Made by a program: the position numbers and the translations under genes. Positions 1-11,691 of a stretch of DNA of 64,000 nucleotides are shown one piece after another. The number at the start of each line of letters is the position of its first letter. Within the stretch, counting starts at the first letter, position 1. The stretch is taken from NCBI RefSeq assembly GCF_910594005.1, contig NC_057829.1, forward strand, positions 62,975,001-63,039,000. The letters run 5' to 3'. The DNA is from Cervus elaphus (taxonomy: Eukaryota > Chordata > Mammalia > Artiodactyla > Cervidae). The notes under the pieces are model-generated. The model searched no databases and was not told the DNA's origin. It saw nothing but the letters and a program-made list of their open reading frames with translations.

Positions 1-362
1 ATACCCTAGACCACAATTCCACTAAATGAATGTAATCATCCTCTCCTTAAACTAATCCAAAATAAACTCTTGCAAAAAGAAAGTAAAACCTATCCTTCCC
101 TTAAGTAACTCACAATTTAGAAGCAAACTATTACAAAGTATTTGTCATTAAATATAGGAGCTTTTAAACCTGGATATGGCACATTCAAACCCTTCTCAAT
201 CTAAAAACAATAAATAATAATCATCAACTGTGAGAGGTAGCTCGTGGCCATGCAAGTCTAGACTGTGCTATCCACAGTGCTACCATCCAGCTGGAACCCT
301 GTGACCTTCCCTTGCCTTACTCCCAAACTCTCTCCTCTTCTTCCCCAGAGATTTTTACTCAC
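1..362. other. Putative intron flank 3' of the candidate exon
   Basis: No recognisable repeat or coding frame. If the minus-strand exon at 363-456 is real, this stretch is the start of its downstream intron. Read on the minus strand it begins with GTGAGT (362-357). A pyrimidine-rich patch lies at about 325-350 on the plus strand. I see nothing else to annotate. Confidence 0.4.
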
Positions 363-456
363 TTTCTGAATTTTCCTAATCTGGTCAGAGAGTGTGTCTA
401 ACAGGCGAGTTTTCAGGAAGTCCATCACCTTGACCACCCGGCCATCAATGTAGCAA
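363..456 (-). CDS. Candidate internal coding exon of an unidentified minus-strand gene
   Basis: On the minus strand a T-rich tract ending TTTTTATTCCAG (468-457) runs into 94 nt followed by a strong donor, GTGAGT (362-357), after AAA. Only one frame is open. It takes one leading base (an incoming codon split after two nucleotides) and then 31 full codons. The peptide begins CYIDGRVVKV and continues with a charged, probably helical segment containing MDFLKTRLLDTL. The other two frames have internal stops. The composition is unlike the LINE reading frames elsewhere in the window and no repeat family matches it. No neighbouring exon was found in the 63.5 kb to the right, so the preceding exon may be outside the window or hidden in long introns. 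I do not recognise the protein and assign no function. A chance combination of splice-like motifs remains possible. Confidence 0.6.
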
Positions 457-1660
457 CTGGAATAAAAATAAAATAAGAATCAGGTAAAATCTCAAGCAGG
501 AGATTACAAATATATTTCTCTAGCCAGAGGTCTCTGTTGCCTGAGAAACAACAGCCCAGGTTCACTTGAGCTTTTATATTCTAAAAAGTTTTGATCCTAC
601 ATACTTTTCAAACAAAAATAAACATCTTATCCTCTTTATTTTTACCTCCATCTGTGGGCTAATACTGTGATTTTTTCAGCCTTTGTCCATTGAAACTGCA
701 TTTATTGCTCTATAGGAACTGATAGGAATCCATAACACAAATTGGGTAATGGGGAAAAGCTTACTTTGTTGCCCCCATAGGGAAAGTAATTTAACAACCC
801 TTCCATACCATCCTTACTCCAACTTTAAAATAATAAAGGTATGTGAGAGGTTTGCAAGACTACTCAAACATTTTGAAAGGTTTCCACATCTTTAAATAAG
901 AGAACACCAACCACAAAAAATCAGATTTGGTGCAGTGAGTGAGTCGCAAAAATTTCACCTCCAGTTCACTTCCCTGGCAAAATACCTTGTAGTCAACCTC
1001 CTTCCTCTTCTACAATAAATGAATGGATATGAATAAACAAATAAGAAAGACAGATTACAGTCCAGGTGCCCTATCCTAAAATAGCAACATTTGGCACTCC
1101 TCAGTGTGGCAGTGTTCCTGGTTCTGTTAGATGGCTTAAGTGAAACATCAAGTTGTGCTGACACTATGCTGTTAACATTCAACCAAAACAAGTCCATCCG
1201 GCTTTGTGTGGACTCTCTGAGAATTCTTACTCTGAAGACTTGAGTTCAAGTAACAGAGTTAAGTCCAGAGTTAAGTAACCTTCTTTATCTTAAACCTCCC
1301 AATACTCGTCTTTGCAAAATTCCAAATTAAATCAATTTAAGTCAAAACTTATGACTCCTGTGTGCTTTTTCCAATCTACTTAGGTCTCCTTGGTTGATGA
1401 ATAATGATAGACTATGTCATTCTTAGTTATTCACCAACCTCTCAGTACATGTTTTAGAACCATGTGAAAATCCTTTGTAACATTAAATTGCCATTCTAAT
1501 ACGTGATGTAGTGGAATGGTTAAAATTCCTTGTAGTCACACTTTGAACCAGGTGCTCTGGCTGCAGTGTGGGTGGTAGCTGAGTGCCTCCCATTCAGCCT
1601 TCCCCTTGGCCTCCCTCACCACGTCACACATTTCCACAGACTCTAATGTTTAAATCATTG
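457..1660. other. Single-copy AT-rich DNA, presumed intron or flank
   Basis: No repeat family, open frame or RNA gene recognised. The 80-codon minus-strand frame at 955-1197 lacks splice or promoter context and has no family-like motif, so it is not called. Confidence 0.4.
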
Positions 1661-1661
1661 G

Positions 1662-1888
1662 TATATTGGAAAGAGTCCAAGTTTTGGAGCCAGAGATATC
1701 TGAATTCAAATTCCATATCAGGTATTTACTATCTATATGATCTTGGATAACATGCCTGGGCTTTATGAGCCTCGGTTTTCTTATTCTTAAAAGAGAGGTA
1801 ACCTATCTGCTTCCCAGGATAGTTTGAAGATTAAGCAGATAAACCTAAAGTGTCTGGCATACAGTAAGCATTCAACAACTTTTAGTTC
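1662..1888 (+). mobile_element. MIR SINE, ancient
   Basis: The sequence follows the MIR layout in order: a 'ttttggagccagag' block, a degraded 'cctgggct..gagcctcggttttc' core, a 'gtttgaagattaagcagataaa' block and a tail like 'tgtctggcatacagtaagcattcaacaa'. It is heavily diverged, as expected for a SINE that predates placental mammals. Confidence 0.8.
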
Positions 1889-2631
1889 TTTTCTGATTTC
1901 TCTAATTTTCAGCTCACAAAGATGGGGTCACAAACAATAGGAGATTGACTAAATTACACGTGTAGAGAATTCTAAAAGTGAGATTGTTGTGCCAAAGGGT
2001 ACATGCTTTTGAAAATTTGGGTGGTTACTGATATTAGGGAATAAAACAAACCAATGACAGGACCTTTCACCTCATTCCTGGTACTAGATGCTAGACTCAG
2101 ATCCAATAAACATTTACTATGTGTAACACACAGAGCTGGTAACGTCCATATCCATCACCTCGCAACCTCTATTAGTAATCCACTGTCAGCACCTCCAGTT
2201 GTTTTTCGGTTGTGATTAGACAGCATACTACCTGAAAGCTGGGCATATGAAAACACTGCAGTGCTCAAATAAAAAAATAATTTGTGCAATGTTAATATAA
2301 CACATAATGAAGGACATAAATATTTGTATTATACTACATAATGACTATGTGTATGTTAAAAATGTACTGTAATTAGTGTTCTTTTATGTTTTGATCAAAT
2401 ACATTATAGTTTCCTCTTTTTTCTTTGTTAGCTCCCCGTAACTATTTTAAACATCAGAAATATAAATTTTGCTGGCAAAACATATAGTTTTAAGGCTCCT
2501 TGAGATAAAAGTACCAGATGTACTCTTTCAATATGTAGGATTCCCTGTGAACATGCATCCTATCCCACAGATTCCATGACCCAGGGTTGAGGGGCCTCAC
2601 TCTTCCCCTCCTTCCTCTGGTCACTTTTCTC
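1889..2631. other. Single-copy AT-rich DNA
   Basis: Contains runs such as 'tatttgtattatactacataatgactatgtg' but no repeat family or coding signal that I can identify. Confidence 0.35.
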
Positions 2632-2842
2632 AAGTACACAAAACTTGGAGTTTGAAAGCCTTGGTTCAAGCTCAGCTTTGCCACATACTACCTATATGAT
2701 ACTAGGCTTCCCCTTCTTTAAAACTGGTTTAAAAGGAACCCAAACATATATTTTCACAGGGTTACTGTACCCTGTGAATAAAAATCAGGAGAAATGCTGA
2801 GAACAGAACATGGCACACAAAAGGTACTAAATAACCAAATCT
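2632..2842 (+). mobile_element. MIR SINE, partial
   Basis: Shows 'ttggagtttgaaagccttggttcaa', 'gctttgccacatactacctatatgat' and a tail 'gaacatggcacacaaaaggtact', all matching successive MIR blocks. The central core is eroded. Confidence 0.7.
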
Positions 2843-3009
2843 GTCCTCCAGGTTACTTAAATATCCAAGGTGGTAGCAACCCAAACTAAAAAGCCATGGG
2901 ATGGGATGAGCAGGGAAACACCTATCTGGAAAAAGACACTGTTCATCCACTGCAGGATCTGGAATGAGGGTATTATGGAGGAGCAAAAACAAACTCTGGA
3001 TTTCCAGTA

Positions 3010-3064
3010 GGTGGGAGGCAGGGGGAGAGAAAGAGAGAGAGGGAGAGAGAGAGAGAGAGAGAGA
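3010..3064 (+). repeat. (GA)n microsatellite
   Basis: Purine-only run of GGGAGAGA followed by an almost uninterrupted AG dinucleotide array, ending at GAATG. Likely length-polymorphic. Confidence 0.9.
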
Positions 3065-4181
3065 ATGAAATGGGGAGCACTGTGATTATGCTGCAAAAGT
3101 TTGGAGTCTGAAAAGATCTTAGTGGTCATGTGGTCTAAAGTAGGTAAGCCAGTGACAACATCCCTGAGAGTGATTATCTGGGACAGGGAATCGACTCTCA
3201 TACTCTACTAGTACAGATCCACTGTAGCACAGCTTGAACCCAGGAAAGGTTCTTCTACCATGGGTCTGAAACTGGCTTCCTCTTATTGTTCACTCAACAG
3301 CTGTTTTCTTGGACCCAGGAATAGTCCAGCTCCTCCTTCATGTGACATGTGGGGGAGGAATTCCAGTAAAAACTTTAGCTTAAGCTTTTTAGAGCCTATT
3401 CTTGGCCCCACTCTTAACCTAACAAGCTGGATTCAATCATTCTCAGTTGGTCTCAGGCTATCCTGAGGTCCATGAATTAGACAAGAGCCTAGAGAACTCT
3501 AGGCAGGAAACCAGTGTGACAAGGTTATCTTATCTCAACAGTGCAGGCAAGAAGGAATCTGGGTCTAAGTAAGGGAGGTCACAGAAAGAGTAAAAGTGAG
3601 AGCCTGTGAAGAAAGAACTAATAAAATAAAGCTGTAGAGTGTAGGAGAGATGGGAAGGGAGTCAGTGATGATCATGAGCTTATGAGAGGGAATGTCTTAG
3701 AGGACACTGGTGCCAAGGACATGTAGGCTAGTCAGACTAGGTTTTAGGTTTGTCAAAGGAAAGAAATTATTCTGCCTAGATATCAAAGATACAGAGAATA
3801 TCAAAGAGAAAACAGGTCCTTGGAGATGTGAGAAGTCAGCATAGAGAAAAGTTGAGATAGAAAATGTTGACCTCGCTGTTTTCTTTTCTTCAGTTTGTAA
3901 ATAATGAATGAAGTCATGGCCATAGATGAGCTCTCTCAGGGAATCAGAGAAGTTAACAGAGATGGGAGATCCTCTAAAAGCTTCTCAGTTGTGGCCCTGA
4001 ACATTGCCTCTATCTTTTGCCTGAATAAGACTCCCTTCCCCAGCCTGACCATCACAGTGTCTTTTTAATAATTGCAGTCTGAGTCAGATTCACATCTGGA
4101 TGCCAAGGAATCCCATATTACCGTGAAGTTTCACCAACTTTCATTTGCAAACATAAATCCACATTTATATTGTACTATGGA
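3065..4181. other. Mostly single-copy DNA
   Basis: No confident repeat or gene. The block around 3480-4000 is purine-rich with phrases reminiscent of very old interspersed repeats, but no family can be named. The plus-strand 68-codon frame at 3260-3466 has no supporting motif. Confidence 0.35.
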
Positions 4182-4191
4182 AATAAGAACT

Positions 4192-4811
4192 TTCAGTTCA
4201 ACTCAGTCGCTCAGTTGTGCGCAACTCTTTGCGACCCCAAGAACTGCAGCACGCCAGGCCTCCCTATCTATCACAGAGTTTACTCAGACTCGCACCCATT
4301 GAGTCGGTGATGCCATCCAACCATCTCATCCTCTGTCATCCCCTTCTCCTCCTGCCCTCAATCTTTCCCAGCATCAGGGTCTTTTCAAGTGAGTCAGCTC
4401 TTCGCATCAGGTGGTCAAAGAATTGGAGTTTCAGCTTCAACATCAGTCCGTCCAATGAACACCCAGGACTGATCTCCTTTAGGATGGACTGGTTAGATCT
4501 CCTTGCAGTCCAAGGGACTCTCAAGAGTCTTCTCCAACACCACAGTTCAAAAGCATCAATTCCCTGGCACTCAGCTTTCTTTATAGTCCAACTCTCACAT
4601 CCATACATGACTACTGGAAAAACCATAGCCTTGGCTAGACGTACCTTTGTTGACAAAGCAACATCTCTGCTTTTTAATATGCTGTCTAGGTTGGTCATAA
4701 CTTTCCTTCCAAGGAGTAAGTGTCTTTTAATTTCATGGCTGCAATCACCATCTGCAATGATTTTGGAGCCCCCAAAAATAAAGTCAGCCACCGTTTCCCC
4801 ATCTATTTGCC
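4192..4811 (-). mobile_element. BovB (RTE) LINE, 3' fragment with TSD
   Basis: About 620 bp of BovB 3' end in antisense. It begins with the reverse complement of the 'gaactgaactgaa' tail at 4192 and runs through the ORF2 C-terminal coding region. In frame on the minus strand, residues such as CESWTIKKAECQ and [20 protein letters not shown] are readable. It is flanked by a 10-bp target-site duplication, AATAAGAACT, at 4182-4191 and 4812-4821. It is 5'-truncated and non-functional. Its open frame is a decayed piece of the LINE protein, not a host gene. Confidence 0.93.
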
Positions 4812-4821
4812 AATAAGAACT

Positions 4822-5805
4822 CTGGTCCTGCAGAATTTAGTATTCCTTTTTAAGAGAGGAGACAAATGAACCATAGGTATGAGTTGATAAATACCTGAGC
4901 CTTTTTCTTGGGTACCCTGGGACAATTAGCTTGCTGCACTTCATATACGTGAAGCTTCTTAGAAAACACTCAGTGTCAGCAGTTTGTAGTTATTTGAAAA
5001 ACTCTTGCCTATTACAGATATTTGGCTCTCTGATAGTGGCTGCCTATAGTAAAGGGCTCAATATATCAGTTAGATTTGGACATAAGAGCCTATGATAACC
5101 ACTTGGAAAGAATAAATTGTTAAAAATGGAAAAGATGGTGATTTCTAACCAAGACTGGGTAAGTGGAAGTGGGACTGGATTCCAACTGACTGTCCAGTGA
5201 TGGGGGGCAACTCTGCGCTTTCCTCTGTCTTCCTCAGTGGGAGAGTAAAGATGATTCTGAGCTGCCAAGGTTTCTTCTCAAGAGTTAACTAGCTTAGTAA
5301 TGGCTACAAAGGCACCAGAGGACCAAACGAAATCAGAGAGGAAAGGCAGGGAAAGAGAGAGGAAGGGAATTTGCCAGTAAGATGTGCTTTGGCATCTTCC
5401 ACATAAACCTGGCAGAATGGTTGTTTCTAGAAATGCTTAGATTGATAATTTTAGATAACTCATAGTCCTCCTCTAAACTCTCTTGAAATCTCAGCATCTC
5501 TTAGGATCACACCACAAATGGCTGAGCTATTCAACTAAAAGCTGAAGCGAGGAGAGGCTGTGCAGAAATACCCTTTATGTGAACTATTACTACAAACACA
5601 ATGGGCTTGAAACCATTGTGTGTGGACAAATAGCCTGTCTGGCTCAGTACCAGCAACCATCATTCCTTCCTCTGCTGGCCTCCAGATCGGCAGCTCATGC
5701 CAAGCACACACCTGGGAAGGTAGCAAAGATGACAGAGTATACAAAGTAAATGGAACTACTTACCAATTCATTCACCAACTCTCTTGCTCTCTTTTGTTCT
5801 AAATT
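4822..5805. other. Single-copy DNA
   Basis: No repeat family recognised. Short frames on both strands (for example 5044-5268 minus and 5535-5744 minus) lack splice-bounded structure or known motifs. Confidence 0.35.
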
Positions 5806-5809
5806 TTAT

Positions 5810-6060
5810 TTTTATTCTAATGCTTTTCATCTTATTTAAAAGTCTGCCCTTTATCTGTTTATTATAAAAGAAACAAGCACTCATTATAGACAAAATAGAA
5901 AATGCACATAAAATTAAAATATGAAAATGAAAAATCACTGGTAAGTCCAACACCTAGAGAAACTCATTGTTAACATTTTGACTTGTGCCCTTTCAGACTT
6001 TCCATAGTAAATATACATAAAATTTCCCATAATTAGTTATTTTAAAAACTTACTCCAGAT
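5810..6060 (-). mobile_element. Old L1 3'UTR-like remnant
   Basis: The block 'gtccaacacctagagaaactcattgttaacattttgacttgtgcc' preceded by an A-rich stretch resembles a widely dispersed ancient L1 3'UTR module. The same type of module recurs at 35.9-36.6 kb. Identity and boundaries are approximate. Confidence 0.45.
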
Positions 6061-8080
6061 CCTATTCCACTAGCATATAAACATAAAATTGTCCCAGCTG
6101 AGATTCTCAAGAAGTCGGTATCACAGAGATCCAAACAAATATTAGAGACTCCAGATGAAATCATCTTACTTTTATTTCCATTCCATTCTGGCCAGATAGG
6201 GACCCTCTGCCAGGAGCAGGTCTCATCTCCTTTCTTCTTTGCTTAACCTCGAGTCCCCTTCCCCCTTCTCTAGGCCCCCAGATTTAGTCTTCAGGGTTGT
6301 ACTCCAATTAGCCACTTATGCCCATTAGCCTCTTAAAACATTTAATGAGGAGAGCTTGTTGGCTCCAGGGGCAGCTGGTTTTGTTTACCTGGCTCTTTAC
6401 TTTAAAAGGAAAAACCTTTGCCCCTTATTATCTGACCTCTTCTTTTATTTCAGGTAATTGCATTAGTGCTGGCTTTCCAAAGCTCAGGAATTTCCGGACC
6501 TATTTTGCTGCCTGCTGCTTTCAGGGAGGAGGGGCTGTCTACTCACAGTTCTAACACCCTGCCTCCTGCCTGGGCAGGTAATGCTGTAAAACTGGGGCCT
6601 TCCCCACTGGATCGGAGAGAACTTTGGATAATCACTAGAACAACCCTACTGACCTATAAAAGCTATTCTGACACCTTGAAGTCAAACACTGGAGAGGCTG
6701 ATACTAGTCTCTCCAAAGCTTTATAAATTGTTATCTGCCCCTCCTCCAAGGGCCTCCCTCTGGGTTCCTACTGAGCACATTCTCATATTTACCTTTGGTT
6801 TGCTTTCTGAGGCTGCACTATTCTTGATCTTCTTTGCTACGGGTCAACGTTATTATCTTGGGTTCAGAACTACTTTGAGAAGTAAAGCTTGGATGAAATA
6901 AATGCTGTTAGGGAAAAAAAGGTCCTATGAAATGTAGGTGTCTTTTGGCTTTCTTCAACCAGTTCTTATATTATCTATAAAGGAGTCACCCAACTGACTA
7001 AAGGGTTGTGGTACAGGAATTTCAGAGTTTGGTAAAATGTTATTGAAAAATTATACAACTAACAGTCAAGGTGGTGGGCAATCCATCAGGCACATAATGG
7101 GTACTCAAAAGCTATATTTAATGAAAGCATGGGTGTCTGTATAATCTAACCCACAATTCACCAAAAGAGTGGGCCTGAGTCTTGAGTACAATCACAAAGG
7201 CCTAATGCTCTTGAACTTTTCTCTCTCCTAACTTCGTGTACATTTTGGGTCCTGAGCTTCGAGCCCTGATCATTCTCCCCAGTGAACACAATGCATGTGG
7301 AGAGACACTCTGTCTTGGCAGGGACTCAAACAGCTGGCCCTTGATCCTAGCAGCGCTAAGGAGAGCTCCAGGGGAGCAGGGAAGGAGGGGGTGGGAAAGC
7401 CGTCTGCAGAGTGCTCTGAGGGGGCAACTCTGGGGATTTTCAGAGTAGTGGCACGTGATGGCACCAAAAGTGTGAGCAGGGGTGTATCTGTGTGTTTTGA
7501 GTCTGAAATGTAAACAATTTGTGGGACCCTCTTTAAGAAAAGGAAATCAGAAGTACAAAATGCAAAATTAGGTACAAAAGTAAATATTTATTTAGAATGA
7601 CAAAATAAATCACAACAAACTCCCAGAAACTTCTTTCAAATCTCTCTTTTTCTGAACGATCTTTATGCAATCTATCAGAAATGTTTACACAGCAATGCTT
7701 CCCCCTCACCACCTAGAACATCCTACAATTCTGAGCAACTCCCAGCATTCCTAGGAATCGATGCAAGTGAAGGGCTTGAAGCTTAAGTCATTAGCTTCCT
7801 GGTCAGTTTAACTGTGGGTCATCAATAATAGAAATGGCAGGATCTAAGTTACTAGAATCTAACCATCTATGTGCAGTATTTATTTTCATTCAGTGTATGT
7901 AAACTGGGAGCTTATACAGTTACCACAATCTTTCCCTGACCTCTTTTCATATAATTGCCATTGTAACTGTATAGAACAACTAACTTGACTATAATTAGTG
8001 CATTACCAACTAGGAAAACATAGAAAGGAGAATGACGAAGGGAGGAGCCATATATGTATTAAGTTCCTTTTTTTTTTTTG
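6061..8080. other. Two kilobases of largely single-copy DNA
   Basis: No lineage-specific repeat is present. GC is higher around 6200-6320 and 7230-7460 than in surrounding DNA. Frames of 60-86 codons in this interval show no domain motif and no convincing splice boundaries. The block could carry conserved regulatory sequence, but nothing diagnostic is visible. Confidence 0.35.
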
Positions 8081-8081
8081 C

Positions 8082-8165
8082 TAGCTGTTTTACATATGGT
8101 GTCTCATTTAACCTCCTGAACGCTCACTGTTTTGCAGATTATAACCTGTGGCTCAAAGAGATGTA
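8082..8165 (-). mobile_element. MIR-like fragment, antisense
   Basis: The sequence 'tggtgtctcatttaacctcctgaacgctca...gcagattataacctgtggctcaaagag' follows the order of an antisense MIR. It is cut at its right side by the CHR SINE insertion. Confidence 0.5.
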
Positions 8166-8168
8166 GTA

Positions 8169-8447
8169 GGGACTTCTCTGGTGGTACAGTGGATAAAATC
8201 TGCCTGCCAATGAAGGGGACATGAGTTTGATCCCTAGTCCAGGAAGATTCCGCATGCCTTGGAACAATTAAGCTTGTGTGCCACAACTATTGAAGCCTTT
8301 GTTCCCCAGAGCACATGCTCTGCAACAAGAGAAGCCAGGTAAATGAGAAGCCCATGAATCACAATAAAAAGTGGCACCCATTCGTCCATAGCTAGAGAAA
8401 GCCCAAGCAGAGCAATGAAGATCCAGTGCAACAAAAAAAGAAAAGAA
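8169..8447 (+). mobile_element. CHR-type tRNA-derived SINE (CHR-2-like)
   Basis: Head 'gggacttctctggtggtacagtgg' with tRNA-like box B region 'gagtttgatccctagtc'. It continues with the CHR body (cacaactattgaagcc, caacaagagaagccag, aatgagaagccc, agagaaagccc) and an A-rich tail. An imperfect 8-bp TSD, ATRTAGTA, sits at 8161-8168 and 8448-8455. CHR SINEs are shared by ruminants, hippos and whales. Confidence 0.88.
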
Positions 8448-8455
8448 ATATAGTA

Positions 8456-9175
8456 ACTAGGAAACCAGAGACCAAGTAGGTACTAGGCAACAGATAGCAA
8501 AAACTTCCCTCTCTACTCCGCTTTGCCAAGTGTGAGGGCTATGAAGACTACGGTGCTTACTTCATCTATCTGTAATCAAGTTGCTGCTTTTCAACTTCCT
8601 TTAGTCTTGTCTATTTCAACTATCCTGAACACTTAAACAATACTGAGCTAAACTCAAATTTCTCAAGAAAATAAAACAAATACAACAAATAAAAGCACAA
8701 GCAAAACAATAACAAAATCAAAAACCTGGGGAGATAAGTAAAGGAATGGAGATGGTATAACTTTACTCTTTTTCTTGCAAGAGTGTTTTTCAGAGTATTT
8801 TTATCAGTAATTGTTATATGAAGAAAAGGGGCTCCATTGTCAAAAATAAGTTTAAGAAATGCTGGGTTAAAACCAAGTAGATTTCCTGTTCCAGCCAGCA
8901 TGGAATAGATTAGAATTACCCTCCAGTCAGAGACAACTAAAAATTTAACACAAAATACCTAACAACTCTTTGATCAGACAGCAGGCAGCTCAAGCTTTGA
9001 TCCTTGAGAAAGGCATGGCACCTGAGGTGAGCCCCACATTTACCTGGGCTTGCTCCTCTAGAGAGGGTAGAGATAATTTATTGACCACCCAAATTTTGTG
9101 CTCCCCTTCTACAGTGCAGAGCTGTGTACAAGAAGCAGCAGCCTAGCCAGAACCTATTATACCTCTGCCTAAATC
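8456..9175. other. Single-copy or unassigned old repeat DNA
   Basis: No family can be named with confidence. A 93-codon minus-strand frame at 8620-8901 is low-complexity (F/L-rich) and is judged spurious. Confidence 0.3.
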
Positions 9176-9179
9176 ACAA

Positions 9180-9535
9180 AAGGGGTGCCCATCAGACTAA
9201 TAGGTCAAAGTATTGTGAGCAGAAGTGATGTGTCACCTTAGGCTAAAGTAGCTGGAGATGTGTGTCACTTCTGAGAAGAAATTAAGAAGCCATGTCCTTC
9301 CTTATATATTCTTTCCTCCATTGCCAGATGAATGGAAGAGTCTCCAAGGAGAAGTCACATGATGGACAAAATCAGGGTCCTGAAAAATCACATAAAAGGC
9401 CATCCACCAGGTACCTCAGCATTGAATGTGACATTAGTGAGAAACAAATGTCTAATTGTTAAGCCACTGAGATTTGGGGGTTTATTTATAAGAAAACAAT
9501 GTTATATTTCCTAGTGCATACTATTCGTTACTACA
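9180..9535 (+). mobile_element. Ancient LTR-like interspersed repeat, family unassigned
   Basis: Contains 'gtgatgtgtcacctt', 'ggagatgtgtgtcacttctgagaag' and a terminal 'gttaagccactgagatttgggggtttatttat'. I recall this order from a common mammalian LTR-like repeat (ERVL/MaLR type). No retroviral coding sequence accompanies it. Boundaries are approximate. Confidence 0.4.
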
Positions 9536-10160
9536 AAGCTCCATTATACCAATCTGTTTGATCAACAGTGTATAATAAAAAGGTTGTCCTTTGAAAGAAA
9601 TGGCCCCTGTTATGAAAATAAAAAGACTAACCCAGAGAACCCTAGTTAAGAACTGTAGTTTGAATTGATGAGGTAACTGTCAACAATGGGCTGAATTCTA
9701 ATATCATGCAAGGACAGTTGAGGAGGGGAGAGATGATTCTCATTCTTAGGCAAACTGAGCTCAGGGTGTAACAATGACTAAGGTAATTACTAATGACCAG
9801 AGAGGACATGGAATCTAGAATATTAGAAGGGAGGTCAGTTAATGGAAGCTACATATCAGTGGGTGGCAGCCTTTTGACTTACATCCAGTATCCTCCACTA
9901 GGCCTCTGGTGAAAACCTGAGTTTTCGTTTGAAGGCCAGCCATAGTTTGAGGTAGATTTATTTCAGCATCAATATTGTCAATGAAATCACATGTCCTAAC
10001 TTGCATGTATCATACAAGCAGGAAAACCAGAGGTTCAGCTCTCCTCTGCATGATGATGTTGCTTATTTCTAGACACCCAGCACTCATAATTATACATGCG
10101 TGTGTACACACACACACACAAACTGCTACTCTAGCTGCATTCACCAATACTCTGTATATT
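9536..10160. other. Single-copy DNA with short (CA)n
   Basis: A CA dinucleotide run lies at about 10106-10121. Otherwise nothing is recognised. Confidence 0.4.
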
Positions 10161-10163
10161 TTA

Positions 10164-10376
10164 GTTCCCTTCCTGGTGGCTCAGTGGTAAAGAATCTGCC
10201 TGCCAATGCAGGAGATGTGGGCTTGATCCCTAGGTCAGGAAAATCTCCTGAAGAAGGAAATGGCAACCCACCACAGTATTCTTGCCTAGGAAATCCCATG
10301 GACAGAGAAGCCTGGTTGGGCTACAGTCCATGAGGTTGCAAAAGAGTCGGTCATAACTTAGTGACTAGAAAACAAC
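10164..10376 (+). mobile_element. Bov-tA SINE
   Basis: tRNA-Glu-like head (tcctggtggctcagtggtaaagaatctgcc, gggcttgatccctagg) followed by the BovB-derived body (aatggcaacccaccacagtattcttgcc, catggacagagaagcctgg, ctacagtccatgagg) and end 'cttagtgactagaaaacaac'. I could not find a convincing TSD. Confidence 0.93.
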
Positions 10377-11330
10377 ATCTAACATTTATTCCCAGCAAAC
10401 TCAATGTCATAGAGCTACACCTTGAATTATAGTCACTGTGTAGAATATTGCACCTAGAGAAAAACCTTACACCAATATAATTCTTTTCACAACAATAGCC
10501 ATGTCTTCATTTTAAAAGAAAGACTGGCTCTCCCCATGTAAGGCCTTAAAAGAAACTATTTATCATGAACATGATAACATTTATCATGAACAAACATGCA
10601 CATGTGTGTATATGTGTTTATTTGTGTTAAGAGGGACAGACTGAGGGTGGGGAGAGGTATCCATCTATTAATTAGATTTCAAGATTGGGGTAAATATAAG
10701 GTTGGTTTTTGTGTTGTATGGAATGTGAATTGAGCCCCCAAAGAAACTATTTTAAATTTCAGTATTTGCATTTTTGTATAATTAAGTTTGAGTATCATTA
10801 ATATTTTATAATTTTCCTTTAAATTAGTTTTAATTATTGTTTTGATTCATAATTTTAAAATATAATAAAAATAATTCTGTTAAAAATACACATATTTTAA
10901 AACCTAAACATGACAACAAAAAGTATAAAGAATTTGGTGATTAAACCAAATCTCAGTGCACCAACTTTATCAACATTCAGAGAAAATCATGCCAGTCAGT
11001 TCTGTATGTCTGTATACATGCATCTGTATATACATACATATACATGTATACATACATATAGGAATAATAAAAATACTAATATCAATAATTTTAGAGTGAC
11101 ATTATATAATATGTTATATATCAGACACTAGTTCCTTAATATGCTTTTTATACATTTTTTTTAATGGATTCATGCTTTTGCTTTTACTATATTCAACTTT
11201 TTTAGATAGCATATATCAATTGCCTCTGTGAAAGGTAAGGGCATTATTCCTATATTTTAACAACACTGACAATCACAATAGACTGATATTTTTGTCTCAA
11301 CCATCAAACATAGTTTAGAAAACTCAAGAG
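10377..11330. other. AT-rich DNA with small palindromes and TATACA-rich microsatellite
   Basis: Two structures are visible. One is a 21-bp near-tandem unit with an internal palindrome at 10558-10591. The other is a TATACA/CATACATA-rich stretch at about 11010-11065. Part of 11130-11290 may be a decayed MIR. No coding content. Confidence 0.45.
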
Positions 11331-11691
11331 GAGAAAGAAAATCTATTGTATTTATTCACCCTTTGCCTTTTTATCTTTTTTCCTACTTGATGCTCCAAGT
11401 TTCCATCTTTTATCATTCCTTTTTTTTTTAAGAAAACTTATCTTAGCCATTCTTTTAGGTAGGTCTTTGTCAACAACTCTTAGTCTCCCATCATTTGAAA
11501 AAGTCTTGATTCCCCTTTCATTCCCCAAAGTACTTTTGCTGGATACAGATTAGGTAGACAATTCTTTACTTCAGCCCTTAAAACTGTGCCACTTTCTTCA
11601 GGCCTCATTATTTCTGATTTAAAAAAATCTGCCATCATTTAAATTTTTTTCTCGTCCTTTTTTTTTTTTTTTTTTTTTATCTATAAGTAAA

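Noticed and set aside
4217..4816. A 199-codon open frame on the plus strand
   Set aside because: It is the antisense of the BovB 3' fragment. The real (decayed) coding frame is on the minus strand.
7236..7513. Overlapping 65-72 codon frames in a GC-richer patch
   Set aside because: Several frames on both strands are open only because the GC is locally higher. No splice-bounded exon or family motif found.
9180..9535. Possible endogenous retrovirus
   Set aside because: Only an LTR-like old repeat is suggested. No gag, pol or env-like reading frame adjoins it and no paired LTR was seen.
10164..10240. tRNA-like sequence with box B-like motif
   Set aside because: It is the head of a Bov-tA SINE. 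Similar heads at 22.5, 32.5, 33.1, 36.4, 46.6 and 51.3 kb are also SINE-derived, not tRNA genes.
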